From contig JAPEVC010000150.1 in assembly GCA_027946555.1 (NCBI GenBank), forward strand, positions 26,049 to 90,048: a DNA stretch of 64,000 bases, read 5' to 3'. The translations under genes and the position numbers were made by a program. The notes below the pieces were generated by a model. It was not told the DNA's origin. It worked only from the letters and a program-made list of their open reading frames with translations, and made no database searches. How positions within the stretch are numbered: the stretch's first letter is position 1; the number at the start of each line of letters is the position of its first letter. Of this stretch, positions 9,995 to 22,828 are shown piece after piece. Source of the DNA: Gnomoniopsis sp. IMI 355080 (Eukaryota > Ascomycota > Sordariomycetes > Diaporthales > Gnomoniaceae).

Positions 9995-12253
9995 TCACAG
10001 CTTCGCGCCGCTCTTCAACCTTGCCTCCTTCTCCTTGTCCCGCAACATACGCCTCAGGATCTTGCCGCTAGGACTCTTCGGCACAACGTCAATGAACTCG
10101 ATGCCGCCTTCCAATCGCTTGTACCGTGCCTTGTGATCCGCAACGTACTTGTACAGCGTCTTGGCCACCTCTTCGTCGCTCAAAGATTGAGCCGAGGCAG
10201 ACTTGACGACAAACGCCTTGGGTACTTCGCCGGCGTATTGCTCGGGGACCTGGATGACTGCACAGTCGGCCACAAGGTCATGGCTGAGGAGATGAGCCTC
10301 TAGTTCGGCTGGTGCGACTTGGTGGCCCTTTTGTTTTTTTAAACAGGTATCGTTAGAATTTAAATTCCCTCGAGACTGGGGGTGTGGCTTGGCCGTGAAT
10401 TTGACCGAAAGGGGGGGGGGATACCACCTACCTTGACTTTAATGAGCTCCTTGATGCGGTCTACAATGACGAGGTGCTCGGAACCTTTGGGCGACAAGCG
10501 CACCACGACCTCGTCACCGGTCCTCAGCCAACGGCCATCTGCATGATGCACAAAGGTCTCCGCCGTGGCTTTGGGGTTATTGAGATACCCCAGAACAATG
10601 TTCGGCCCTTGCACGTAAAGCTCGCCGGGCGTGTCGTAGCTCGTCACCTCCTTGCCTTCCGTATCTAGAATCTTGCATTTGATACCCGGCAGAACGGGCC
10701 CGGACGAGCCAGGCATACAGTCAGTACCCACCGTGCTCACGACACCGGGACTGCTCTCGGTCATGCCTGTTATTATGAAACGTCAGTATAGCTATCTATG
10801 CGTGGAATCTGATGAAATTAGGAGGGATACGCACCGTAACCTTGACGCACGACCCAGTCGGGGAATATCTTTTTGACTCCCTCGATAGTCTCGAGTCCCA
10901 ACGGGGCTGCGCCCGAGTAGATCCCATTGACACTCTTCAGGCTGTACTTTTCGCGGGTCTTGGTGTTGCTAAGCATCTGCACAATGATCGGCGGGACCTT
11001 TGAGACGGCCCTGTCAGTATGGTGGGAACGTGCGCAGAGCGGCCAAAGCGGGGGAAGAGGTGCTCACCAGATAGAGCATGTTGATGCTGTACTTGTCGAT
11101 GACAGAAAGCATTTGGTCGAGCTCAAATTTGGGCAAAATGATGACTTCATCACCAACAAACATGCACACATGCGCAATAATGGTGAGACCGTAGATGTGG
11201 CTGAGTGGCAAAAGGCCCAGTGCCGTCTGTGAGGGTCCTCCGAATTTATCTCTGCCCGCATTTTCAGCCATCGCCGCTTGAAGCACATTGCTGATCACAT
11301 TGTGATGAGATATCAGCACGCCTTTCTGTAGTTTGGTTTCACTGTCAGCTACTAGTACTACACACTCATAAATGATGACTCGAGCGCCGCCTGCTCTGCA
11401 CCATAGCTTAAACCCAAGAGAACGAACACACTCACCGGCAGTCCCGAAGTCCCGCTAGAAAAGCAAATGAAGGCGACCTGTCGCACGCCCTGGCCCGGCA
11501 GCCATTGCAGCTTGGGTAACGGCGCAAGTTGTCGGCCTTCGTCGATGAGTTGTGCGACGCTCGTGAAGCCTGGAACTGGCTTGTAGCCAGTGAGCGGAGT
11601 ATCGACAAGGAAGATGCGATCGCGCGGCAGGTTGACGGTCTCGGCCGCCTTGAGAGCTGTCTCGAGCAAAGGGCCGCCGCACGTGAACAGGACGGTGGCA
11701 TTGGTCGCCTTGAGCTGGTACTCGAGTTCTTGCTGGTTGTACGACGCGCTGGCGGGTGTCACGATGCCGTTCAGCCGATGCACTGCGTGGGCTACTGAGA
11801 TGTAGTCCATCTACGTTTTCCCTCTCCTCACATCAGTCCGGTGAAACTTTGAAGAAAACGTGTGTAGGTTTTTGATGGGAGGATCTCCCCCTCAATCGTG
11901 CCCAGTGCACACTCACCGCATTGATTGAGTAGATGCAAGCAATCTTCTCCCACTCGGTCTCTTCCTGCTGCGGGACCCAGCCGGTGCGCTTGCTCAACGC
12001 CCTCGCAATCAATTCCACGCGCTCCCTGGCCTCTGTGGCCTTGACTGACTTTCCTGTCAAGCCACAGACAAAGCTGTTGACTTTGTCGCTTTTCTGAACT
12101 CGATACTGTTCATTGTATATGAAGTCCGGAAGGCTGACATCCTCTGGCGGATCTGAAACGGGGGTCAATCAATGGATCCCGTCAACCAAGAACGGGCGCG
12201 GAGGACATACCGTAGGGCAGCTTAGTGAGAGATGGGGGCGAAGTGAACACCAT
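9995..12253 (-). CDS. Peroxisomal acyl/aryl-CoA ligase (4-coumarate:CoA ligase-like)
   Basis: ATP-dependent adenylate-forming enzyme that activates a carboxylic acid to its CoA thioester. Exons in coding order: 12211-12253, 11917-12152, 11436-11810, 11068-11325, 10835-10997, 10432-10766, 9995-10327. Together they give 580 residues with every junction in frame. The joined protein shows the LPYDPPEDVSLPDF start, the P-loop-like FSSGTSGLPKGV across the exon 3/4 junction, LYLVPPIIVQM, GYGMTESSPG, the GELYVQGPN region, the hinge DRIKELIKVKGHQVAPAELE and the catalytic Lys motif SPSGKILRR. The last three residues, AKL, are a peroxisomal targeting signal type 1 variant. Natural substrate (fatty, cinnamic or other acid) cannot be read from sequence. 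The P450 gene lies divergently upstream across a 1.9-kb gap. Confidence 0.9.
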
Positions 12254-14140
12254 TGTGAGTAAGGATCCGCCAATCAAATGGTCGAGGCACGAGAAGTGAA
12301 TGGGGGTGGTTTGAGAAGAGTTCATAAAAGCAGTTGAGCAGAATGTAAGCAGAGCAATGCGGTTTCTGTTGGTTGCAGCTTTTGGGGGCCGGGAATTCAC
12401 GTCCCCGCGGCGGTGGAGCCGGCTCTGTTGTTCGGATGCATGTCGTCGTTGGTGGCGACTAGGCTATATCTCGTTACTAGCAATAGCGTCAAAGGGATCT
12501 CCCGCGCTGGCTGGGTGGTTGGCAGCCAAGTCCCCCGGGGCCCCGGATATGGGCCCGCCTTGCACTCAAGGTGCCCAACAAGCGGGATAATTTCCCGGGG
12601 GGGGGGATGGAGAATGCTGGCGTGGTCTTTGCTGTTCCCGGGCGGACGGACAACCTCGGCCCAGATCCCCAGATCCACAGCCTCACTGTGGTCAGGCGTG
12701 ACGTGCCCGCGTCGATCAGTAAGCTTCACCGAGGCTATTTCTTAGCGCAGGCGGTGCTATGTATATATAACCAGGGTCGTCGAATCCAAATCACTCTCGT
12801 CAGCAGCGCAGGTGAAGTTTGGGGCGACTCGATCTGACGCGAAGCCATCTTTCCCCTTACATACATCAGGGTCAAATTTGATAGTGTAGCTATTACACAT
12901 ACATACTGACACGTTGGGGAAAACCGCACGAAAAGCTCGGAGCCTTCATTCGCCAACTTGCTCATGACTCTTTGTCTTTGGTCAAGACCAATGGTATGTA
13001 CATGTACATGACAGTGGTGAATCTCCCGGAGGATCAAGGCTCGGGCCGTGGACCCCCCTGAGCAGGCTATTCCGGCATGAGACAGGCCACAAATGATTTG
13101 TTATCATTGGTAGTAGATGGCATCTATGATAAGGTGAGTGCTCTCTATCGTGTACCAACAGCCCATGTTGAATACATATTGGACAGTGTATATCTTTGTC
13201 GATATTTCCAGCGAGGCTTTTCGAGATACCTAGAGCTCGCTTGCCCTGTGTGCCCTGTACACAGTAAGGATCGTTGTCGTATCTGCCGATCGTCCGGAAT
13301 GTCGAAAGGATTGGTGTAATTGGTGCTTTCAATGCTCAACGGCCGCCCAGCCGATTTGCATCTGCGGCTTGGTGGGTACCCTCCATGGCCAAAAAGCACC
13401 CTTTTCTCTCCTCTGCAGTTAGAAAGCTACATGTAGCAAATGATCTAGATGGATGGCAGCGACCTAGGTATATATAATGCAAGGTGCGTATTCAAAATGA
13501 CAAAGCCCCAACTCACGAGTCACCACCGGCTCCACCCTCGATACCGACATTGGCCAATTCCACCCCAAACCGGTGAGAGCCGGCAGTGGCAGTTGTTCCC
13601 GTACTTGCAGCAACTAGAGCTAATCATTAACGTTTCTAGCCCTGCAAAACACCACAACCGTCGACCTAGCCACTGGCTGCCTCGAGGTTATCTGCGGTGA
13701 TACCCTCACCGATATCGTCATCCAGCGCACACCATCGGCTTGTTCGACGGGTGCGAGCAATGCAGGGTAGATGCCTACCTCAGGGAGTTACACTTGGCAC
13801 GGGCTGTCTCCCCATGTCCCCACGAATGTGCTGCCCGCGACTCGCAACGCACTGCGTTAGAAAATCAAGAACGAGCGACCATGGACGCGAGGGGTGGTGC
13901 ATGCAGCATGGCCCAAAAATGGGGACCGTCCATTATTTCGTAAATTCTGACTGCACCCACCCACCCATGCTACGGAATATGCTAGTCTCCGTGAGGCCGG
14001 CCCTGGACTTGGTGTATGAGGTAATGATTTCTATGCTTCTATTATTTAAAGGACAGCAGCCTACTTACTTTGGGATGGCGTTTGAGCACGAATAGAATAA
14101 TTCAAACCAAAATACTTTGGTGCAAGAGTGAAAAAAAAAT
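12254..14140. other. Divergent intergenic region between CoA ligase and P450
   Basis: About 1.9 kb with promoters for both flanking genes. Contains a TATATATAA stretch near 12760 and one ACCTAGGT palindrome at 13462-13469. Around 13500-13770 there are gene-like fragments: a GTGAGA donor near 13570, GCTAAT/ATTAAC branch-like sequence and a TCTAG acceptor near 13640. The joined reading is short and soon hits stops, so no gene is called. Confidence 0.45.
14043..14050 (+). promoter_or_regulatory. TATA-like element upstream of the P450 gene
   Basis: TATTTAAA about 90 bp before the P450 start codon, a reasonable TATA-box distance for an ascomycete gene. Supported only by motif and position. Confidence 0.35.
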
Positions 14141-16238
14141 ATGTCTGACCTTCTTCTGCCCTGGGCCGGACCCCTCCATGGGGGCTCTGTCTCTATCGTC
14201 CAGCTACTGCTGTTCCTCGGAACCCTGGTAATAAACTTCCTATCCGAAACCACTTATCTGGTCAGTGGACGATGCTGGTGTACTAACCATACCTTTTGCA
14301 GACACTTGGAGGTCTTGTATCTAATGTAGTCTACAACCTCTTTTTGCATCCGCTGCGCCATCATCCAGGCCCTCTACTGTGGGCGGCGTTCCGCTTTCCG
14401 CACACTTACTACACTTTTAACGGCAAACTGCCTTTCAAGGTATTGGAATTGCACAAGAAATATGGTACGCACTACTTTCTTGCTTTGACGCTCGAATCTT
14501 TCCAACTTCTCCGAACGAGCTGGGCTACTAACATCTTTGATTGCGCTCCAAAGGCAGCGTCATCCGCATCACTCCAAATGATCTCTCGTATCAGGAACCC
14601 AACGCCTGGAAAGAGATCATGGGTCACAGAAAGGCTGGGCAACAAGAGAATGACAAAGAGTTCTACTACCGCCAACCCAGCTTGGAAAACATCGTCGGGG
14701 CTTATAAGGACAAGCACAATATGATGCGCCGTTCTTTGTCCGCGGCCTTCTCTGCTCAGGCTATGGAGAATCAGCAACCACTCATCCAGACCTACATCAA
14801 CCTGTTCATCCAGAGAATGCACGAGAATGTAGCCAAGGGCAATACGGTCGATATGGTCAGCTGGTTCAACTGGACCACTTTTGATATCATTGGCGATCTG
14901 GCTTTCGGCGAACCTTTTGGGTGCTTGGAATCATCGTCAATGCATCCTTGGATCGCGCAGCTCTTTGATTCTGTTTCTTTCCAAGTCTTTGGTTCCGAAC
15001 TGTCAAGATACCCCCTCATCGGCGCCATCCTGCCAAAATTACTACCGCCAAAATTCGCCAAGGCAAAGGAAGCACGTGGGCAATTTGCCGCCGAGAAAGT
15101 TGACAGGCGCATTGCTCGCGGTGAAAGGCCTGATCTCATTGGAGCAATGTTGAAAAAGAAGGAGGTAAGCAAAGTCCAAGAAGGCTTCCCAAGACTCGAC
15201 ATTCGAGAAGAACCCCAATCACACAGACATATCTTTTTTTTTTTTTGGGATGAGCCTGAGACTGATCAGCATGTAGCACTTCACCGACCGAGAGGTCTGG
15301 AACAATGCCGACGCTCTAATTGTTGCTGGCAGCGAGACCACGGCTACCACACTATCCGCCACTACTGTACGAAATACCACCTACGCACCACACCTCCCCA
15401 CTTCTCCCACACCATACTGCATAGATATATATAGCTGACTCGAAATTTTTCATCTACGCCAGTACTATCTCGCAAAGCATCCGGACATCCAGGCAAAGCT
15501 TGCAGCTGAAGTGCGAGGTGCTTTCGCAAGTGAGGAGGACATCAACATCCACTCCGTCCAAAAGCTACCCTACATGCTAGCCGTCTTGAACGAGGCCCTG
15601 AGAATCTTCCCTCCTGCTCCCACTGCATTGCCACGAAGCACTCCACCTGAAGGCGCCAGTATTTGTGGTGAATTCATCCCTGGCGGGGTAAGTGGTTCCA
15701 ACTCGTACACACCAACACACACCCACACATTTCACACAAATCCTCTCTCATCCACGCTCTCTTGTATTCCGGCGCTCCCACGCGCCTACATACTCTGAAT
15801 CTTTAATTTTCTAACTTGTAATAATACAGACGGGTCTGCACATCTTTCAATGGGCTCTGTTCCATAACCCCGAGCTCTGGGCCGATCCTGAAGAATATGT
15901 TCCTGAGCGATGGCTAGGCACGGACCCACGGTACGAGAAGGACGAGCGAGAGGCTTTGAAGCCTTTCTCCTTTGGGCCGCGAGATTGTATCGGCAAGAAG
16001 TGAGTAGCGACTCCACGCAAAAGTACTCGCCAATTCCGTTCTTTGACTGACCAAACGCAATTACAGTCTGGCATACACTGAGATGCGCATCATCATGTCC
16101 CGGCTCATCTGGAACTTCGAGTGGACACTAGTCGACGATGGTGTCTCCCCGACGTGGGCAGACAACCAGGATATCCATCTGCTGTGGCACAAGCCCGCGC
16201 TGAATATCAAACTCAAGGAACGTGTGGTATCCAACTAG
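14141..16238 (+). CDS. Cytochrome P450 monooxygenase
   Basis: Microsomal heme-thiolate monooxygenase. Exons 14141-14227, 14302-14464, 14554-15164, 15277-15366, 15463-15687, 15830-15999 and 16067-16238 give 505 residues, with all junctions in frame. Intron 1 has a perfect TACTAAC branch site at 14281. An N-terminal hydrophobic anchor (residues about 16-45) precedes the Pro-rich hinge HPLRHHPGPLLW. The I-helix oxygen-binding motif AGSETT is near 304-309, the K-helix ExxR (EALR) at 361-364, and the heme loop FSFGPRDCIG places the proximal Cys near 445. Overall wording resembles fungal isotrichodermin C-15 hydroxylase-type P450s, from memory. Substrate unknown; the divergent CoA ligase neighbour is suggestive only. 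Confidence 0.92.
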
Positions 16239-16994
16239 GTATATGTGCATGCTGCACATATACGGTGGATGGTGGTGCCGGCGAGACAGTACGTTCCGTG
16301 GAAACTTCTAGGGGCGGACCGTCTGACTCACTGGGGGCTGCTTGACATTCTCACAATTATTTACAGGTTTTGTGTCAACCAGCCCCCGCCTGATGTGTTG
16401 GAGAGAGGCAGCGATTTTATTTCGGAAAAGTAAATTGGAAGGTTAAACCGAGGGAAATTAAATTGGATGGTGGAAATGAGGGAGACTGGAAACAACTCAT
16501 AGATTATAGATAGATGTCACGACCCTGGAGCGTTTTCAATTTACAGGCCTTATAGCGCCAGTCGCCAGAACTGCGAACGTCCCTGCTACGATTTCACCTT
16601 CACAGTAGATACATATGTACGTAGGTATTAACCAGGTGTATCGCCGAGAATAGACTAGCTTGTGATTTCAGAGCTGCATATACATGACATCAAATTTACT
16701 CCAATGAGAGACCATACACTCTGTGTCACCATACATGCTCCCATCTATCCATGGATCTCAAGCTGCCAAATTTTCACGCTCCGCTTTCCATCTTGGCTTC
16801 TCCACGTCTCCATATCCTCACATGTACAGAACCCGGTCGTATGGTTTAGATGCGTTCAGGCGCTTGACTTACGGAACAATAAAGTTTTGAAACATCTTTC
16901 GTGCACACAATTCGACATCAACAAGATACACGAATTCTACTTGGCTGCATAACACGATGATCAAAACTGCCAAATCAGAGATTCGGAGACCATC
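16239..16994. other. Intergenic, no supported gene
   Basis: Holds the 3' end of the P450 transcript and the upstream region of the HET gene. A 96-codon plus-strand frame at 16662-16952 lacks any domain and looks fortuitous. Confidence 0.5.
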
Positions 16995-19242
16995 ATGACG
17001 ACATTGTTGGCTGATTATCACTCCTGCAAATACTGCAGCACGTTTGTTCTTGATGTAGAAAACACTCGCTACTGCGGTGAGATTGTACCGACATCAAGCG
17101 CAGCCAATGAAGCAATTCTATATTCCAACCTCAGCCTTGCCGAAATTGGAAGGGGTCGCTCCGAGAATTGCAAATTCTTTGACTGGCTTGTTTCGCAATG
17201 GAGACTCGTCGATGACAAAAGATTTCATGAATTGATGGATGGGGGGGATGCCTTGTTCTTATATGCGGTCACCTATAGCGTGTCTATGATGGACCGCTTG
17301 CCAATGGACGAGATAGACTTCTTCGGCCTCTGGGATGGCAAGAGCCTTGGGTCATCCGCCCTTCCAAAGTGCCTCCTTCGTACCAATGCGCCGATTGACG
17401 TCCTCACTCCCAAAGGTTTGTACACCATCTGTTTTCCACCCAACAGCTTTGACGAGAACTCTATGCGCTAATCAAACGATCGTTTCATAAGGAGATATCG
17501 CAGATGCCTCGATATTGAACCGACCGGTAAATGCCAATATAGGATCTCCAGAGAACCTCGTTCGCGCACGATCTTGGCTTCTGGCATGCCTGACCACCCA
17601 CCCCCAGTGTCCAAAACCATCGCCATCGCCCACATTCATGCCAACGCGCATACTCAAGCTATGTGTCGATGATTCCAAAACGAACTATTCGATTCGAATT
17701 TGTATTAATGAAAATCCATCCCAGTATGTAGCCCTCAGCTACTGTTGGGGCGGTGACCAGGCTTACAAGACGACTCGAAATCGAATACAATCAGGGAAGC
17801 TGGATTTAGATTGGGAAAAAATTCCCAAGACAATACAAGATGCTGTCAAAGTCACTATTGCATTGGGTCAAGAATACCTCTGGGTCGATTCTTTTTGCAT
17901 TGTTCAAGATGACTCCAATGACTTTGCGGTGCAAATGGCAGATGTCCCAAGCATATACAGAAAAGCCACTTTCACCATAGCAGCTTCTCGCACAGCAAAC
18001 GCATCAGAGGGTTTCTTGCAGGATATCAATCTCGATCAGGACACATCTCTTGCGGTACAGCTGCCGTTCCAATGTCCCGATGGTAGAGTTGGAAGCGCAT
18101 ACGTCACGAGCATAGCCAAAAGTCGCAATGCAGAGCCCATCGACTATCGCGCCTGGACATTGCAAGAGTCTTACTTGCCATCTCGCCTCTTGATTTTTGG
18201 AAGCCGTCAGCTTCGGTGGCAATGTCACGAATCGCGCATGGAGGATGGATTTGCCGATGGGTGGAAAAGAGGATATAATCCAGAAGACTCCGAATTACTA
18301 TTACCTACATCGTATCCCGAAGTTGAAAAAGGTTTCAGCTCGGCCGCAAGAGGCGGACTGTCAGAGACTGATCGATATATATCTGCAATTTCCAGTTGGA
18401 TGTATACAATACCAGCGTATACGAGTCGAAACCTCACATGCGCCAAAGACCGGTCTTGGGCGTTTTCTGGCGTAGCAGAGGCGTGGAGTGCTGTCATTCA
18501 AGATGAGTATCTTGCAGGACATTGGAGGAAATCACTTCCTAGCAGCCTACTATGGCACATAAAAACGAAAGACGGGCCGGGATTCGGAAAAGAAGATGAG
18601 ATACCCGGACTCCACGCACGAATAGACGAGTATATCGCACCGTCATGGTCGTGGACATCTGTTCTTGGTCGCGCCAGTTTTCTTTATGCTCAAGCAGCAA
18701 GATCGGGCATGAATCTTGATCTACTGGGTGACCCGGCTGTCGAGCTCATCGAGCCCAAGGCTCGCTATGGCGCCGTGAAATATGGCCATCTTATCGTTCA
18801 AGGAAGAGTTCGGAATGCAGTGTATTATGGATCCATGTCAGGGAAGGAAACAAATGTTCGGCTTGAAAGTTTACCGTCGGATGAAATGGTGGATTACAGC
18901 TTCGTCATCACCACAGTGTACCCCGACGCCATAGAACCAGAGTTTCTGGCACAGCGACAAGCGAAGCCGAGCCCAATTAACGTTCGTCTCCTTGAGGTAG
19001 GCCGCTGTATGACATCTGGTAAACGGGGCCCAGTTGGTCTCGTTCTTCGAGAAACTGGGACATGTCAACGAGGTATGAGTTTTGAACATCGAATGTTCAA
19101 GCGGCTGGGCATGTTTCACATCGACGAGAAAGCCATCAAGAAACGACCCGCGAGCTTCGATTCACAAGATTGGAACCACAGAGTGAAACTGGAACTGAGT
19201 TGGTTTGTTGGATGTGACCGAGAGGTCATGAAAATTGAGTAG
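16995..19242 (+). CDS. HET-domain (heterokaryon incompatibility) protein
   Basis: Cytoplasmic protein of the fungal HET family, of which some members trigger cell death after fusion of genetically different hyphae. Exons 16995-17415 and 17492-19242 give 723 residues; the intron (17416-17491) has a CTAAT branch site. The HET core starts near residue 220 with YVALSYCWGG and continues with IPKTIQDAVKV, YLWVDSFCIVQDD and SIYRKATFTIAAS. It ends with the AWTLQE region, all canonical. The N-terminus carries a CKYC pair (residues about 11-14) seen in many HET genes. The C-terminal about 250 residues have no domain I can name. Function in incompatibility is inferred from family only. Confidence 0.88.
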
Positions 19243-19918
19243 GCAAAGGGATGTTCTCTGGAAACTCTCAACGTACCTGGGTACCTACATAGAAATTAGG
19301 TTGGTTGTCTCTGTGAGTCAAGCGGCCGATGCTTCGAGGTCATCCGCGTGAAGGACGACGAAACCGGCTATGAAGTTGGAGAAGACGCTTACAGCGACCC
19401 TATCATATTGAAGATTGTCCGTAGTTGCCCTTGTAATGCCAATCTTGAGTTTTGTTGTGAGTCTAAAACTATGACCTGTCATAACACTTTTGACCTAAGA
19501 TCTCCCCAACTGCTTCACGCACGAAACACGGGATCTGAGTCGTATGTTGTTTATAGGTGGCTCCGGTGCCAATTTTTGCGGTAATGTATCTGGTTTTCCG
19601 TAGGGACGCGCATCTAGATGTCCGCACGGAGTACTCATCAAGTGACACTTTGTCGCACTGCCGGAGGGTAGACATAAATCGGGGTTTTTCAAGTAAACAG
19701 ACTATGCGAATCTAAGACCATGAAGTATAGCCACTACTACTGGTCTCGGTGGTCCTTTATTAGATCGTTGACACATTCAAAATGGCACGAAGTGGGATAG
19801 CGTGAGAAGCTCCAAGTGGCCAGACAAGATCAAGTCTCAAAATTATCTGACAGGCGAAATGGACGACCATGCTACAATATATCACTGTAACATGATCGAT
19901 CCTATATTTCCAGGTCGC
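19243..19918. other. Intergenic with a possible exon remnant
   Basis: Between about 19324 and 19583 a plus-strand frame without a good start encodes a Cys-rich stretch (VIRVKDDETGYEVGEDAYSD, then SCPCNANLEFC followed by GTGAGT, a splice-donor match). No partner exon was found, so it may be a relic. The rest is the downstream region of the flanking convergent genes. Confidence 0.35.
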
Positions 19919-21756
19919 TTATGTCAAAATCACCTTACTCCCGCCGTTCGGCAACTTTGCCCGGAACAGTGCATATGGCTTGACTCGGCGATCGGTCCCA
20001 GGATATGTACCTCCAGTCAAGTGAAGTTGATTCACAGTGAAGTATAGGTATCCATCCGTTGATGTCGCGACTGTGAAGTATATCAGCACTGTATTGAATA
20101 GCGCACGGGCCTCACCATAAAAATGCTCCACTCACATGTGTCTGACCAGTTTATGCGTGGATCTCGGACAAAGGTTTGGACAGTGCCGTTCGCCGGGTTG
20201 AACGCTACCACGGCGTTTTGCTCAAAGTTGCCCATATATATGAACCCATTACTATCCGTCTCAAACCCATCGCTGAACCCCTTTTGCCCTCGGTAAGCAG
20301 TCCCTTGCTGCGCCCGCAACTCGCTCGCTGGACTCGACGTATCTCGCAGCAAGGCCGTCGGGACACTGTACAGCCTCCGCGAGCTCAGTGGGCAAAAGAA
20401 CAGGTCCTCGCCATCTGCAGAGAGCGCAATCCCATCCGACCCGATGGGGAAGTATGTCGCCTCCGAAGAGGTAGCGTCATAGTAATAAATCGATTGCCCA
20501 CTGACCCAGCCGACAAAGCCAGCATCGGGTCGTACTGCTTCGGTGGCACTCACGTGCCGCCAGCTCTCCCCTGTGCCGAGGTCGACGATGATCAAGCCGT
20601 TGCGGCCTTCGCTACTGGAATCCGTGATGTAGGCGACTCCCTTCCCGGTCGAGGTGACTGCCGGACGGAGGTCGAAGCGCACGTCGTTGAGATAGGAATC
20701 GGGAAACGCCACGGTCTGCTCAGGAGGTCAGAACCTTTTATATGGAATCTCTATTGCTTGGGTTGGAGGACTCCATTGTATTTTCAAGGACAATTTGATA
20801 GTAGCTTGCTTTCAAGATGGTATTGGACTCACCTGTGGGAACAAAATAGTCTGGAAGATTTGGTCTGTCGAGAGGTCAACTCCTACAAGTTTGGGTCCTC
20901 CGTACTATTGTATTCGTTAGCTGGGTTGATGCCCTTGCTCATATTCCCTGTCACTCACTGCGGACTGGACCAGTGTCTTTCCGCCCGGCGTAAATACGCG
21001 ACCTGTGTCCAGAATCCAGAGTCTGTCGATGGGATCTACCACCACCGACTGGACACCGATAAGGTAGTCCTGATAATTGGCGCCAGCTGAGTTCGAGTTA
21101 TTAGAGAGCTTATACTGTGACAATCTAGGTCGCTCGTTGTCTTACTAGGAGGAGTAGTTGTATAGTTGATGGCCCCGCCTTGGTTGTTTAATCATTGTCA
21201 GCAGGAACTTTAAGCCACGAACACCCGTCCCAAATGCCAGTTGGTCCTCATGGACTCGAAAACTCTGTGATCTCATGGGAGAATGGGCTCCGCGATACTG
21301 ATCACTTACCTGGGGGAGAATTGATCTCTCGTGACGGGTACGGGGCCTCGGTTGTGGTTCTTGTCAGTTCGCCAACAGTGTACACATTGTTGCTTCCATT
21401 GTATACATTCAAAGGATCGAGACCTAATTCTCGAGTTAGTTGTAGGCTCGGATCATTTACGTCTCACGTCCCTTCCCCAGGGAGGGTTCTGTCGGTGGTA
21501 TATACCTCCAGGATAGTTGGAGAACAGTCGACCAGTGCTAGAGACCGCGATTCCTTGGGTTATGTTTTCAGCCTATGTCCCTCTTGGTAGCAGGGAATTG
21601 AATTGTGTACATACCTGTCGGCCATTGGCCAAAGTATGCGTGAACAACTTCCAGCTCTGGTCCAGCCCTCTCAGAATCCGTCAGGAACGAAAAGTTCTGA
21701 CAGCTCGCGCATTTGAGGAGCGCTGTTATAGCGAACGTGACGGCTTCTATCCTCAT
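19919..21756 (-). CDS. Secreted major-royal-jelly/yellow family protein
   Basis: Six-bladed propeller-type secreted protein of the MRJP/yellow family; the biochemical role of fungal members is unknown. Exons in coding order: 21615-21756, 21506-21553, 21310-21423, 21146-21178, 20959-21086, 20833-20904, 20136-20715, 19919-20070. They give 422 residues, and all joins keep frame. Recognisable landmarks are a hydrophobic signal peptide ending near SCQ, STGRLFSNYPGGLDP, YTVGELT, PYPSREINSPPGGAINYTT, YQDYLIGVQSVVVDPIDRLWILDTG, VAFPDSYLNDVRFDLRP and DGYLYFTVNQLH. One exon is only 33 nt. For the last intron I chose the acceptor before 20070, giving SDTFATSTDGYLYF; an alternative acceptor nine codons upstream is possible. 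An in-frame ATG at 21765 would add three residues. Confidence 0.88.
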
Positions 21757-22828
21757 CGTTATCATATATCGATCACGTTAGATAAGTTTGGCAAAGAATT
21801 TATGACGGCCACTCAACTTTTCGTAGAAGAGCGGGGACGTGATTGATTTCGAAAGTTAGAACTTCACAGGACATCACTTTCTATTGTATTCCTACGGTAT
21901 CCTTTAGTAATATAAATCATGACGTCCGTCATAACCTACCATTTCTTTTTGCTAATACTACCCAAGGTGGAGATGACGGAATAAAGATGAAGGGTGGGAA
22001 AGACGGCTAGATGCACATGTGGTTCGTCCCATGGAGATCTCCAAACTACCAAAGTATCTCCAAGCATCCATGACCCCTACCTACATATCTCCGCCTCGAA
22101 TAAACGGGGTTTTGCTCGGCATTCACATACCCAGGCTTATTAATCTCCAATGAATCACCTTATAAGGTATCCATAATTTCCTGCCTGTCGTATACCCTTG
22201 CTGAGCTTCTACATTACAACCTAGGTTTTGGCTCGCTTTGCTGCAATAGCCACAAATCACGACAACCCCTGATGTTGTTAAACTGGGTAACTTCCATCTT
22301 CTTCCACATTCTCTTCTATTGTGGCAAGAACCCCGGGCCTTGAGATATGGTCACTGATGTGTGTTTAGTCGTCTCGAAGCTTCCTCTGGCATATTGATCA
22401 TGAATGGTCCCATGTACACATCGAGGTACTCAATTCGAACGCTATGAACAGTTGGCACGAAATATTTCGGCCTTGCCTTGTCGACGTGTGATTATGCCTG
22501 CTACCAGGTGCGTGGCACTGACTTGTGACTAGTGTCTGTCTGATTGAGGGTCCACGATTGAACCAAAGAAAAATGGAGTAATGAGCTACCTGAAATCGCT
22601 GAATTTGAACCCTCATCATTTCCACAAGGAGCTTCCTCATCTCTTCTAGGTTGCTTCTACGTTACGCAAAGTGACAATCTTCGAAGCATCATATCCCGGG
22701 GTTGCCATCAGCTCACTCGGCACTGACATAAGATCGAGGGATACCGGATTTCTTTTCACCTCTCAGGCTGTGACGCATTCGATGGTGGTAAACGATAAAG
22801 AAGCGCCCCGTTGGTAGACTCGCAGAGA

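Noticed and set aside
13500..13770. Possible small secreted (LysM-like) gene
   Set aside because: A splice-like junction and a CGDTL motif are visible, but the product is short, lacks a signal peptide and does not match LysM spacing.
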